Assembly: GCA_934631025.1 (NCBI GenBank)
Contig: CAKTXR010000013.1
Span: 5,343-69,342, forward strand
Reading direction: 5' to 3'
Length of the DNA: 64,000 nt
Source: an uncultured Clostridia bacterium
GTDB taxonomy: Bacteria > Bacillota > Clostridia > Christensenellales > Aristaeellaceae
The translations under genes were made by a program, and so were the position numbers. A model generated the notes under the pieces. That model worked only from the letters and a program-made list of their open reading frames with translations, was not told the origin of the DNA and did not search any database. Of the stretch, positions 54,244 to 60,361 are shown in pieces. How positions within the stretch are numbered: the stretch's first letter is position 1; every line of letters starts with the position of its first letter.

Positions 54244-54621
54244 TTAGAAGCGGCTGGCCAGCTGATCGGCGCGGCCGGCTTTGGCCCAGGCGGGCGTCTT
54301 GGCGGCGGCGCGGCGGACGGAGCGGACGACCAGCGTCTTGTTGCCGTCCTTGTTGAAGGCGGCCAGCGCGGCGGTGATCACGGCGATCAGCTCGTCGCTC
54401 TCAAGGCCGGTTTCCTCGGCGGCCGCTTCGGCCACGGGTTCGGGCACGACCACGGGGGCCGGCGCGGGGGCGGCCTTTTCCTTCTTCTTGCCGGTGAGCG
54501 CGCCCACGACGATGGACATCAGCTTGATCAGGCAGATCAGTATGATCAGACCGAAAAAGACGATCAGCATACCGATGAGCATGACCAGGAAGGAGAAGCC
54601 CAGTTTATCCAAAATGCTCAT
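54244..54621 (-). CDS. oadG: OadG-family decarboxylase gamma/delta subunit
   Basis: The 125-residue protein has one N-terminal membrane helix (LGFSFLVMLIGMLIVFFGLI and following), a Lys-rich then Ala/Pro/Val linker, and a C-terminal cytoplasmic domain (ELIAVITAALAAFN, VVRSVRRAA, WAKAGRADQLASRF). It resembles the OadG/MmdD subunits that assemble the pump. The C-terminal WxxAGRxxxLxSR tail is common to Firmicutes members. It starts 14 bp after the mmdA-like stop. Confidence 0.9.
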   Translation of the reverse strand: MSILDKLGFSFLVMLIGMLIVFFGLIILICLIKLMSIVVGALTGKKKEKAAPAPAPVVVPEPVAEAAAEETGLESDELIAVITAALAAFNKDGNKTLVVRSVRRAAAKTPAWAKAGRADQLASRF

Positions 54622-54635
54622 TTAACAGTCCCTCC

Positions 54636-56114
54636 TTACAGCGGAAGGTTGCCATGCTTGCGGGCGGGCTTGCTCTCGCGCTTGCCGGCCAGCATTTCCA
54701 GCGCGGCGGCCAGCATCTGGCGGGTGGCGGCCGGCTCGATCACATCGTCGATGCAGCCATCCTTGGCGGCGTTCACGCCGTCGGCGACCTCCGCGGCATA
54801 CTTCTCTTCCAGCTCGGCGCGCCTGGCCTCGGGATTGGAAGCCTCATGCAGTTCCTTCTCGTTGAGCAGCTGAACGGCGATGGCGGGGGAGACGGCGGAG
54901 ATGACCGCGCCCGGCCAGGCGTAGATCACGTCGGCGGCGGCATGGGAGGCCATCGCGGTGGCGGCGGTGCCGATCGCACTGCCGGTCACGACGCTCACGC
55001 GGGGCGCGGTGGTCTCGGCATAGGCGGTCATCAGGCAGGCCACGGCGCGGGCCAGTTCGCCCTGGCAGGCGTCCAGCGCGGCGCCCTTGGTGTCCACAAA
55101 GGAGACGACCGGAATGGAGAAGCTGTCGCAGAAGCGGACGAAGCGGGCGGCCTTCTTGCAGCCCTCGACGGTCAGGCGGCCGTCGTTCTTCGCGCCCTGA
55201 GTGCCCACAAAGCCGACCACGGAGCCGCCCAGACGGGCCAGCACGGTGACCATTTCGGGGGCGTACTCGTCGCCCAGCTCGACGACCTCGGCGTTATCGG
55301 CCGCGCGGACGATGACGTCCTTCACGTCGGCGACGGTATCGATGGCGTTCAGCTCGGTCAGCTCGCGGTTCACGTCATCCTGAGACTCGAACGCATAGGG
55401 CGCGTCGTCCAGGTTGTTGCCGGGCAGCATGGCCACCAGCTTGCGGGCCTGAGCGATGGCGTCCTCGTCGGACTCGGCGGCAATGTGCGCCGCGCCGGAC
55501 TTCACGGCGGCCTTCGCGCCGGCGATGTCTTCCATCTTGACGCTGCGGCCGGTCGCGGCGGAAACCACCAGCGGGCCGTTGACGAACAGCTGGCCGTTCT
55601 TGCTCATGATCACGACATCGGCCATGGAGGCGCACATCGCCGCGCCGCCGCCGCAGGGGCCGAGCACCAGCGTGATCTGCGGGATAACGCCCGACAGATC
55701 GGCGCTCTTGGCCATGACGGAAGCGTAGGCGTTGACGGCGGCCATGCCCTCGTCGAGCAGAGCGCCCTGAGAATCGCACAGCGCGACCAGGGGCGCGCCG
55801 GTCTTTTCGGCCAGAGCCATGACCTTCAGGATCTTCGCGGCCTGCTTGGCACCCACCGCGCCCGACTTGACGGTGTAATCCTGCGCGTAGACGTACGCAG
55901 GACGGCCGTCGATCAGGCCGTAGCCGGTGATCACGCCGGCGTCGGCGATGAGAGTATCCAGTTCGACAAAGCTGGCTTCGTCGATCAGGGCGGCAATGCG
56001 CTCGCGGGCGGTCAGCTTGCCGGCGTCATGCTGGCGCTTGATGTCCTCTGCATTGCCCTGAAGGGCCGCCTGTCTGCGATCGCGGACGAGGGGCAGGTTC
56101 TTTTCCACACTCAT
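54636..56114 (-). CDS. mmdA: Acyl-CoA carboxyltransferase (methylmalonyl-CoA decarboxylase alpha / transcarboxylase 12S type)
   Basis: The 492-residue protein has the two crotonase-like carboxyltransferase halves: GKLTARERIAALIDEASFVE, LVALCDSQGALLDEGMAAVN, LGPCGGGAAMCASMADVVIM, then FVDTKGAALDACQGELARAV and SVVTGSAIGTAATAMASHAA. Canonical MmdA is slightly longer. It moves CO2 from methylmalonyl-CoA (or a related acyl-CoA) to biotin. ATG 56114 follows GGAGGT; the longer frame to 56174 lacks a ribosome site. It is the first gene of the five-gene operon. No clean promoter was seen; the gap holds AT-rich sequence at 56120-56260. Confidence 0.9.
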   Translation of the reverse strand: MSVEKNLPLVRDRRQAALQGNAEDIKRQHDAGKLTARERIAALIDEASFVELDTLIADAGVITGYGLIDGRPAYVYAQDYTVKSGAVGAKQAAKILKVMALAEKTGAPLVALCDSQGALLDEGMAAVNAYASVMAKSADLSGVIPQITLVLGPCGGGAAMCASMADVVIMSKNGQLFVNGPLVVSAATGRSVKMEDIAGAKAAVKSGAAHIAAESDEDAIAQARKLVAMLPGNNLDDAPYAFESQDDVNRELTELNAIDTVADVKDVIVRAADNAEVVELGDEYAPEMVTVLARLGGSVVGFVGTQGAKNDGRLTVEGCKKAARFVRFCDSFSIPVVSFVDTKGAALDACQGELARAVACLMTAYAETTAPRVSVVTGSAIGTAATAMASHAAADVIYAWPGAVISAVSPAIAVQLLNEKELHEASNPEARRAELEEKYAAEVADGVNAAKDGCIDDVIEPAATRQMLAAALEMLAGKRESKPARKHGNLPL

Positions 56115-56272
56115 TGTTTCAACCTCCATATCAACAGTCGTGGAATTAGGAATAAGAATAGTCCAAATTGACACTTATTCATCTTTCGACATATTAACAC
56201 CTATACCTGCCAAATGCACGTTAATTTATCGGAAGTTTTTTTGCAGTGTTAAAGTCATCCCCTTTTCGACAA

Positions 56273-56313
56273 AAAAGCCGGCGCGAGCGTCTGCCCGAAC
56301 CGGCTTTAATATA
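56273..56313. terminator. Bidirectional terminator between gerW and the decarboxylase operon
   Basis: On the minus strand AAAGCCGGTTCGGGC and GCTCGCGCCGGCTTT pair and are followed by TTTTTT. It ends the gerW transcript. Confidence 0.85.
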
Positions 56314-56333
56314 GGTAGGAACAGGGGAGCGCT

Positions 56334-56732
56334 TCACGGCCTGTCGGGCGCGTCGGCACTCTTGTCGATCCAGCGGCGCACGTCGCCCAGCAGCGGCGGA
56401 ATCATCTCGATCACGCGGTCAACCGGCGCGTAGTACTGCGCGGGCGTGAGGCGCACCTGATCATTTTTGACGACCAGAAAGCCCATCGGCTGTACGGTCA
56501 CGCCCGCGCCCGTGCCGCCTGCAAAGGGCAGATCGCCCGCCGCCGGCTGGGGTGTTTTCAGGCCGTATTCGCCGCCGCCGGCCACAAAGCCGAAGCTCAC
56601 GCGCGATATGGGAATGATGACCGTGCCCTCCGCGGGCGTAACCGCGTCGCCGACGACGGTGTTTACGTCGATCATATCGCGGATGTTTTCCATGGTTGTG
56701 CTCATGATGGTTTCGATGGGGTGTTTATCCAT
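56334..56732 (-). CDS. ytfJ: GerW family sporulation protein (YtfJ)
   Basis: The 132-residue protein reads HPIETIMSTTMENIRDMIDV, VVGDAVTPAEGTVIIPISRV and SFGFVAGGGEYG, with a Gly-rich FAGGTGAGVTVQPMGFLVV and a C-terminal IPPLLGDVRRW. This is the YtfJ/GerW pattern; in Bacillus the protein is made in the forespore and affects germination. The start follows AAGGAGG by 8 nt and lies within the end of the DUF2953 gene (31-nt overlap), a gene pair usual in spore formers. It supports a sporulating ancestry. Confidence 0.92.
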   Translation of the reverse strand: MDKHPIETIMSTTMENIRDMIDVNTVVGDAVTPAEGTVIIPISRVSFGFVAGGGEYGLKTPQPAAGDLPFAGGTGAGVTVQPMGFLVVKNDQVRLTPAQYYAPVDRVIEMIPPLLGDVRRWIDKSADAPDRP

Positions 56733-57277
56733 TGATGCAGCCTCCTTGCGATGACGTCGCGCCCGAGTATGAGCGCCGCGATCATAATATGTCCTCCGCG
56801 CAGGGAAACAATACCCAGCGCGCGCAGCAATCCCCGTCCCGAAAAGGCACACTCGAACCGGCAGCGGATCGGCACGTCCGGCCGAATGCGGCGCGCCGTT
56901 TCCGCGCAGGCGGTCAGCAGAGCGCAGGCTGGAGCCGTGAGCGTCGCGTCGCCCAGAGAGACGGCCGCCTCGACGTTCAGTCGGTCGAGACGAATGCGCC
57001 CCTTGAGGAAGCACAGCGCGTTTTTAAGCGGCGGGGGATTGGATGGGCGCAGCGTCTCCCGCGTCAGGGGCAGCGCGCGGCTGTGACGGCGGAAGCGCAG
57101 CACGATCGTCGGCACGGCGTCTTGAAACTCAAAATGGACGTCGGTCTGTACACGCACAAATCCAACGGTGATTCCCAACCGCAGCGCCCTTTCGGGCAGC
57201 TTCAAAGCGCCCAGACGCACGGGCAGCGCGGCGAGGAAAATCAGCGCGCAGATCAGACAGGCGAATAGAATCAGCAT
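56702..57277 (-). CDS. DUF2953 domain protein
   Basis: The 191-residue protein has one N-terminal membrane helix (LILFACLICALIFLAALPVR), strands containing VHFEFQDAVPTIVLRF, then a Pro-rich stretch and an amphipathic C-terminal half. DUF2953 proteins are commonly encoded next to ytfJ in endospore formers, and their role is unknown. GGAGGT 7 nt upstream of the ATG is part of the palindrome at 57279-57300, so a protein or hairpin at that site could affect translation as well as transcription. Confidence 0.85.
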   Translation of the reverse strand: MLILFACLICALIFLAALPVRLGALKLPERALRLGITVGFVRVQTDVHFEFQDAVPTIVLRFRRHSRALPLTRETLRPSNPPPLKNALCFLKGRIRLDRLNVEAAVSLGDATLTAPACALLTACAETARRIRPDVPIRCRFECAFSGRGLLRALGIVSLRGGHIMIAALILGRDVIARRLHQWINTPSKPS

Positions 57278-57278
57278 A

Positions 57279-57366
57279 AAAACAGACCTCCGTCTCTTTT
57301 ATCATGAGACGAAGGCCCGAGATTTATACGTCGCTTGAAATGATACGAAACAGACTGAAGTCTGCC
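57279..57366. repeat. Two copies of the AAACAGAC-N4-GTCTGTTT palindrome
   Basis: AAAACAGACCTCCGTCTCTT (57279-57298, continuing TT) covers the Shine-Dalgarno of the DUF2953 gene. GAAACAGACTGAAGTCTGCC lies at 57347-57366, between that gene and the end of the ECF gene. Spacing between their centres is about 67 bp. Confidence 0.55.
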
Positions 57367-57372
57367 TCAGCG

Positions 57373-57867
57373 TCAGCCGGCGGAGGGCAGCTTGTCGGCG
57401 ATCTTGGCCAGCACGCAGCCGACGACCACGCCCGCCACGCCCTGGATCAGATTGGGCACGACCGCGCCGGCCGCAGCGCCTATGCCGTACAGGCACGTTT
57501 CGAACAGGAAATATCCGGCGACCATGACCAGCTCGCAGAGCGCATACACGCAGATGGCGCGAATGTTCACGCACGGCTTTTTGCCCAGCATGAGACCGGC
57601 GATCAGGCCCATCGCGCCCTTGATGAGGAAGGTCGGAATGATGTAGACGTAATAGCCGAACAGCGTGTCGGCCAGCGCCGAGCCGATCGCGGCGGCAGCG
57701 CAGCCCGAGGGGCCGATCAGCGCGGCGGCGAGGAAAATCGCGCCGTCGCCCAGGTGAACATAGCCGTTTGTGATGGGCACGGGCAGTTTGATAAAGGCGG
57801 TGCACAGCGCGATCAGCGCGGCGATCAGGCTTTGATAGACCAGGCGGCGGGTAGAAATGCGGGACAT
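57373..57867 (-). CDS. ECF transporter S component, substrate unknown
   Basis: The 164-residue membrane protein has six hydrophobic helices. STRRLVYQSLIAALIALCTA, ITNGYVHLGDGAIFLAAALI, IGPSGCAAAAIGSALADTLF and IPTFLIKGAMGLIAGLMLGK are the usual S-component blocks, including the AxxxA-like coupling helix. The NGYVHLGD motif is shared by a group of ECF S components of mixed vitamin specificity. No ECF energising genes are adjacent, so it uses a shared module. AAGGAGG precedes the start. A strong promoter lies at 57903-57931, with no riboswitch seen between. Confidence 0.85.
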   Translation of the reverse strand: MSRISTRRLVYQSLIAALIALCTAFIKLPVPITNGYVHLGDGAIFLAAALIGPSGCAAAAIGSALADTLFGYYVYIIPTFLIKGAMGLIAGLMLGKKPCVNIRAICVYALCELVMVAGYFLFETCLYGIGAAAGAVVPNLIQGVAGVVVGCVLAKIADKLPSAG

Positions 57868-57902
57868 GGCGATATTCCTCCTTATTTGGCAGGTTGAAGC
57901 CC

Positions 57903-57931
57903 ATTATAGGCAGAGCGGCGTATGCTGTCAA
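57903..57931 (-). promoter_or_regulatory. Promoter of the ECF S-component gene
   Basis: On the minus strand TTGACA (57926-57931) and TATAAT (57903-57908) are 17 bp apart. The short leader (about 30 nt) leaves no room for a riboswitch. Confidence 0.85.
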
Positions 57932-57982
57932 GCATCCGTATATTAAATGTGACGCACGGCGGGATTGTTCGGCTATAGGACG

Positions 57983-58011
57983 TTGAAATTTTGCCGGAAA
58001 CGTGGTATAAT
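57983..58011 (+). promoter_or_regulatory. Promoter of the KDPG aldolase gene
   Basis: TTGAAA (57983-57988) and TATAAT (58006-58011) have a 17-bp spacer. Confidence 0.8.
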
Positions 58012-58054
58012 GTTTGCAATCATTTGATTTTTCGAACGTGTAAGGAGGAGTTTC

Positions 58055-58711
58055 ATGATCGAGACGCAGGCGGTAATCGCGCGCATCCGCGCGCATAAGC
58101 TGATCGCCATCGTGCGCGGCCTTCCCGAGGACAAGCTGCTGCGCGTGGCCGACGCGCTCTACGAGGGCGGCGTTCGCGCGATCGAGTGTCCCTTTGACCA
58201 TCGGCGCGCGGACTGCGTGTCCTACGGCGCGGCCATGATCGCGCTTCTGGCCGGACACGCGGCCGGAGATATGGACGTTGGCTCCGGCACAGTGCTGACC
58301 GCCGAGGAAGCGCGCGCCACGGTTGAGGCGGGCGGCCGGTTCGTCATTTCGCCCAACGTGAGCGCCGAGGTCATCCGCGAGACGGTGCGGCTAGGCGCAG
58401 TGTCCATGCCCGGCGCAATGACGCCCACGGAGATCGTTTCGGCGTGGGAAGCCGGCGCGCATTTCGTCAAGCTCTTCCCCGCGGGCGATCTGGGCGCGGG
58501 CTATGTCAAGGCCGTGCGCGCACCGCTCGCGCACATTCCCATGCTGGCGGTGGGCGGCATAACGCCCGAGAACATGGCCGATTTCCTCAAGGCCGGCATG
58601 TGCGGCTTCGGCGTCGGCTCGCCGATCCTGCCCAAGGCGGCGCTTGAAAGCGGCGATTACAGGGCGATTGCGGCGCGCGCGCGGCAGTTCGTCGAAGCGC
58701 TGAAATCGTAA
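58055..58711 (+). CDS. KDPG / 4-hydroxy-2-oxoglutarate aldolase
   Basis: The 218-residue class I aldolase cleaves 2-keto-3-deoxy-6-phosphogluconate to pyruvate and glyceraldehyde-3-phosphate. The Schiff-base lysine is Lys139 in FVKLFPAGDLG. Glu44 in AIECPF and the loop VGSGTVLTAEEA are conserved, and VGGITPENMADFLKAG binds phosphate. It can finish the pathway begun by the mannonate dehydratase at 29382, though the kinase between them is not in the window. AAGGAGG precedes the start. xpt follows 39 bp downstream. Confidence 0.93.
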   Translation: MIETQAVIARIRAHKLIAIVRGLPEDKLLRVADALYEGGVRAIECPFDHRRADCVSYGAAMIALLAGHAAGDMDVGSGTVLTAEEARATVEAGGRFVISPNVSAEVIRETVRLGAVSMPGAMTPTEIVSAWEAGAHFVKLFPAGDLGAGYVKAVRAPLAHIPMLAVGGITPENMADFLKAGMCGFGVGSPILPKAALESGDYRAIAARARQFVEALKS

Positions 58712-58732
58712 AATAAACTAAAGTCTGTTTTT
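58712..58732. repeat. Partial copy of the AAACAGAC-N4-GTCTGTTT palindrome
   Basis: AATAAACTAAAGTCTGTTTT lies between the aldolase and xpt genes. The right arm is intact and the left arm has changed (AAAC for CAGAC). Confidence 0.4.
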
Positions 58733-58750
58733 GCACGGGAGGATAAAAAC

Positions 58751-59332
58751 GTGAAGCTGCTTGAAGACCGGATACTGAGCGACGGCGTCGCCCTGAACAG
58801 CGACGTATTGCTGGTGGATTCCTTTTTGAACAATCAGGTGGATACGTCCCTCATGGGCGAGGTGGGGCGCGCCTTTGCCGAGGCTGCGCGCGATTTGCAG
58901 ATCGACCGCGTCGTGACGATCGAAAGCTCGGGCATCGCGCCGGCGCAGATGACGGCCATCGCCTTGGGCGTGCCGCTGGTCATCCTCAAGAAGTCCGCTT
59001 CGCGCATCCTCAAGGATGACGTGCTGCAAACGGAGGTCTTTTCCTTCACGAAAAACTCGGCCTATCAGCTGACGCTGCGCCCCAAATACGTCCGCAAGGG
59101 CGAGCGCGTTCTGCTCGTCGACGATTTTCTGGCGCGCGGCGAGGCGGCGTGCGGCGCGGCGCGGCTGATCGAAGAGGCGGGCGCTCAGGTCGCGGCCATC
59201 GGCATCGTGATCGAGAAGGCGTTCCAGCCCGGCCGCGCGCTGCTGGATGAGAAGGGCTACAAGGTCATCTCACTGGCGCGCGTCTCGAAAATGGGCGAGG
59301 GCAATATCGAGTTCACGCAGGCCGACGCGTAA
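58751..59332 (+). CDS. xpt: Xanthine phosphoribosyltransferase
   Basis: This 193-residue enzyme salvages xanthine to XMP. The PRPP-binding motif is VLLVDDFLARGEAACGA. The N-terminal MKLLEDRILSDGVALNSDVLLVDSFLNNQ and FTKNSAYQLTLRP are Xpt signatures. It uses GTG 58751 with GGGAGG upstream. Bacillus xpt is controlled by a guanine riboswitch, but the 39-bp gap here has none. Transcription from the aldolase promoter is likely. Confidence 0.93.
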   Translation: MKLLEDRILSDGVALNSDVLLVDSFLNNQVDTSLMGEVGRAFAEAARDLQIDRVVTIESSGIAPAQMTAIALGVPLVILKKSASRILKDDVLQTEVFSFTKNSAYQLTLRPKYVRKGERVLLVDDFLARGEAACGAARLIEEAGAQVAAIGIVIEKAFQPGRALLDEKGYKVISLARVSKMGEGNIEFTQADA

Positions 59333-59344
59333 TAAGAACGCTGT

Positions 59345-59384
59345 CAAACCGGAGTTTCGAAAAAACGAGACTCCGGTTTGTTTT
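59345..59384 (+). terminator. Terminator of the aldolase-xpt unit
   Basis: AAACCGGAGTTTCG and CGAGACTCCGGTTT pair around AAAAAA and are followed by GTTTT. Confidence 0.9.
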
Positions 59385-59436
59385 ATGCTTTCTGAAAGGC
59401 GACCTCGGTCTATAATGTGATAATTGCAAAGCACGC

Positions 59437-59465
59437 TTGACAAAGAATGCAAAGTATACTATACT
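59437..59465 (+). promoter_or_regulatory. Promoter of the XRE/membrane-protein pair
   Basis: TTGACA (59437-59442) and TATACT (59460-59465) have a 17-bp spacer. This means translation cannot begin upstream of about 59472. Confidence 0.82.
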
Positions 59466-59499
59466 AAATGACAAGCGAACGCGACGGGAGGGATGGGCC

Positions 59500-59742
59500 A
59501 TCAACACGTTTATTCGCGAGCTGCGCGCGGCCAGGCGCATTTCGCAGGAGGAGCTGGCCAGTGCAGTCGGCACGACGCGGCAGACGATCACGTCGATCGA
59601 GACGGGCAAATACACGGCTTCGCTGCCGCTGGCCTATAAAATTGCGAGGTATTTCGACAAGAGCATTGAAGAAGTTTTCGATTTTTCGGAGGTGGAGCTG
59701 CCATGGAAAAGACCCAAAAGCGACTCGGGCGTGAGATTCTGA
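59500..59742 (+). CDS. XRE-family regulator, apparently with an ATC start codon
   Basis: The protein of about 80 residues is a compact Cro/C1-type helix-turn-helix: NTFIRELRAARRISQEELAS, then TRQTITSIETGKYTASLPLA and ARYFDKSIEEVFDF. Family members of this size begin at the residue encoded by ATC 59500, and GGGAGGG lies at the right distance before it. The only in-frame ATG/GTG/TTG codons upstream fall in the promoter (TTG 59437). So either ATC is used, or a base has changed. The stop overlaps the next gene by 40 nt. Such pairs usually act as an autoregulated repressor plus membrane partner. Confidence 0.8.
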   Translation: MNTFIRELRAARRISQEELASAVGTTRQTITSIETGKYTASLPLAYKIARYFDKSIEEVFDFSEVELPWKRPKSDSGVRF

Positions 59743-60158
59743 TTTGCTATGCGGTGATCGCGGCGTTGCTGGCGCTGATGATCGTCGTGGGCGAGCTGAG
59801 CAATCGCGGCGTGCTGCTGGATTCGCGCGGCATGACGGCCACGGCGGGCAACGTGGCGCGGATTCTGTTTTTCGGCGCGCTGATCGGCGCAATCTGCCGC
59901 ATACGCCGTCTCAAAAGGACGCTGGCCGACCAAATCCTCCTCAGGGAAGAGCAGATTCGGCAGGAAGATGAGCGCGCACGCTTTATCGAGGATAGAAGCG
60001 GCGCGCGGGCGATGGACGCGCTGCTTGTGCTGCTGGCGGCGGCGGTATTCGTGCTGGCCTATGTGGACATGGCAGCCTTCCGCACGGCGTATGGCACGCT
60101 GCTCGCAGCCGCGGCGCTGCGCTTCGGCCTGAAGGCGTATTATAAGCGCAAGTACTAA
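59703..60158 (+). CDS. Membrane protein paired with the XRE regulator
   Basis: The 151-residue protein has four predicted helices, at about residues 13-29 (LICYAVIAALLALMIVV), 48-65, 105-120 and 126-141. A charged cytoplasmic segment (RRLKRTLADQILLREEQIRQ) lies between helices 2 and 3. It overlaps the regulator's end by 40 nt with its own GGAGGTGGAG. This DUF-type two-gene layout (helix-turn-helix plus short membrane protein) is frequent in Firmicutes. Its function is unknown. Confidence 0.8.
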   Translation: MEKTQKRLGREILICYAVIAALLALMIVVGELSNRGVLLDSRGMTATAGNVARILFFGALIGAICRIRRLKRTLADQILLREEQIRQEDERARFIEDRSGARAMDALLVLLAAAVFVLAYVDMAAFRTAYGTLLAAAALRFGLKAYYKRKY

Positions 60159-60350
60159 AAAAGACTGAAGTCTGTTTTGGATAAAAAGCGCTCTTTTCGG
60201 AAACGGAACAGACACTGGTCTGTATTTGCACAGGGGCATATAATCAATCTGCAAAATGAACGGCAGCACGGCGATGAGCGATGCGGCTGTTCGTTGCTAT
60301 GAAGCTCAATAATTGAGATTTCGGTCTGTTTTGTAAATACAGACCGAAGC
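60156..60350. repeat. Cluster of four palindromes between convergent genes
   Basis: Copies lie at 60156-60177 (starting in the stop codon), 60205-60225 (GAACAGACACTGGTCTGTAT), about 60314-60333 (GAGATTTCGGTCTGTTTT) and about 60335-60350 (ACAGACCGAAG). The last two together form a perfect 10-bp inverted repeat, TTCGGTCTGT and ACAGACCGAA, with a 9-nt loop. No gene is seen in 60159-60361. Confidence 0.6.
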
Positions 60351-60361
60351 CTCTGATGCGC

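Noticed and set aside
58712..58750. Expected guanine riboswitch before xpt
   Set aside because: Only 39 bp separate the aldolase stop from xpt, too little for a purine aptamer, and none of its conserved bases is present.
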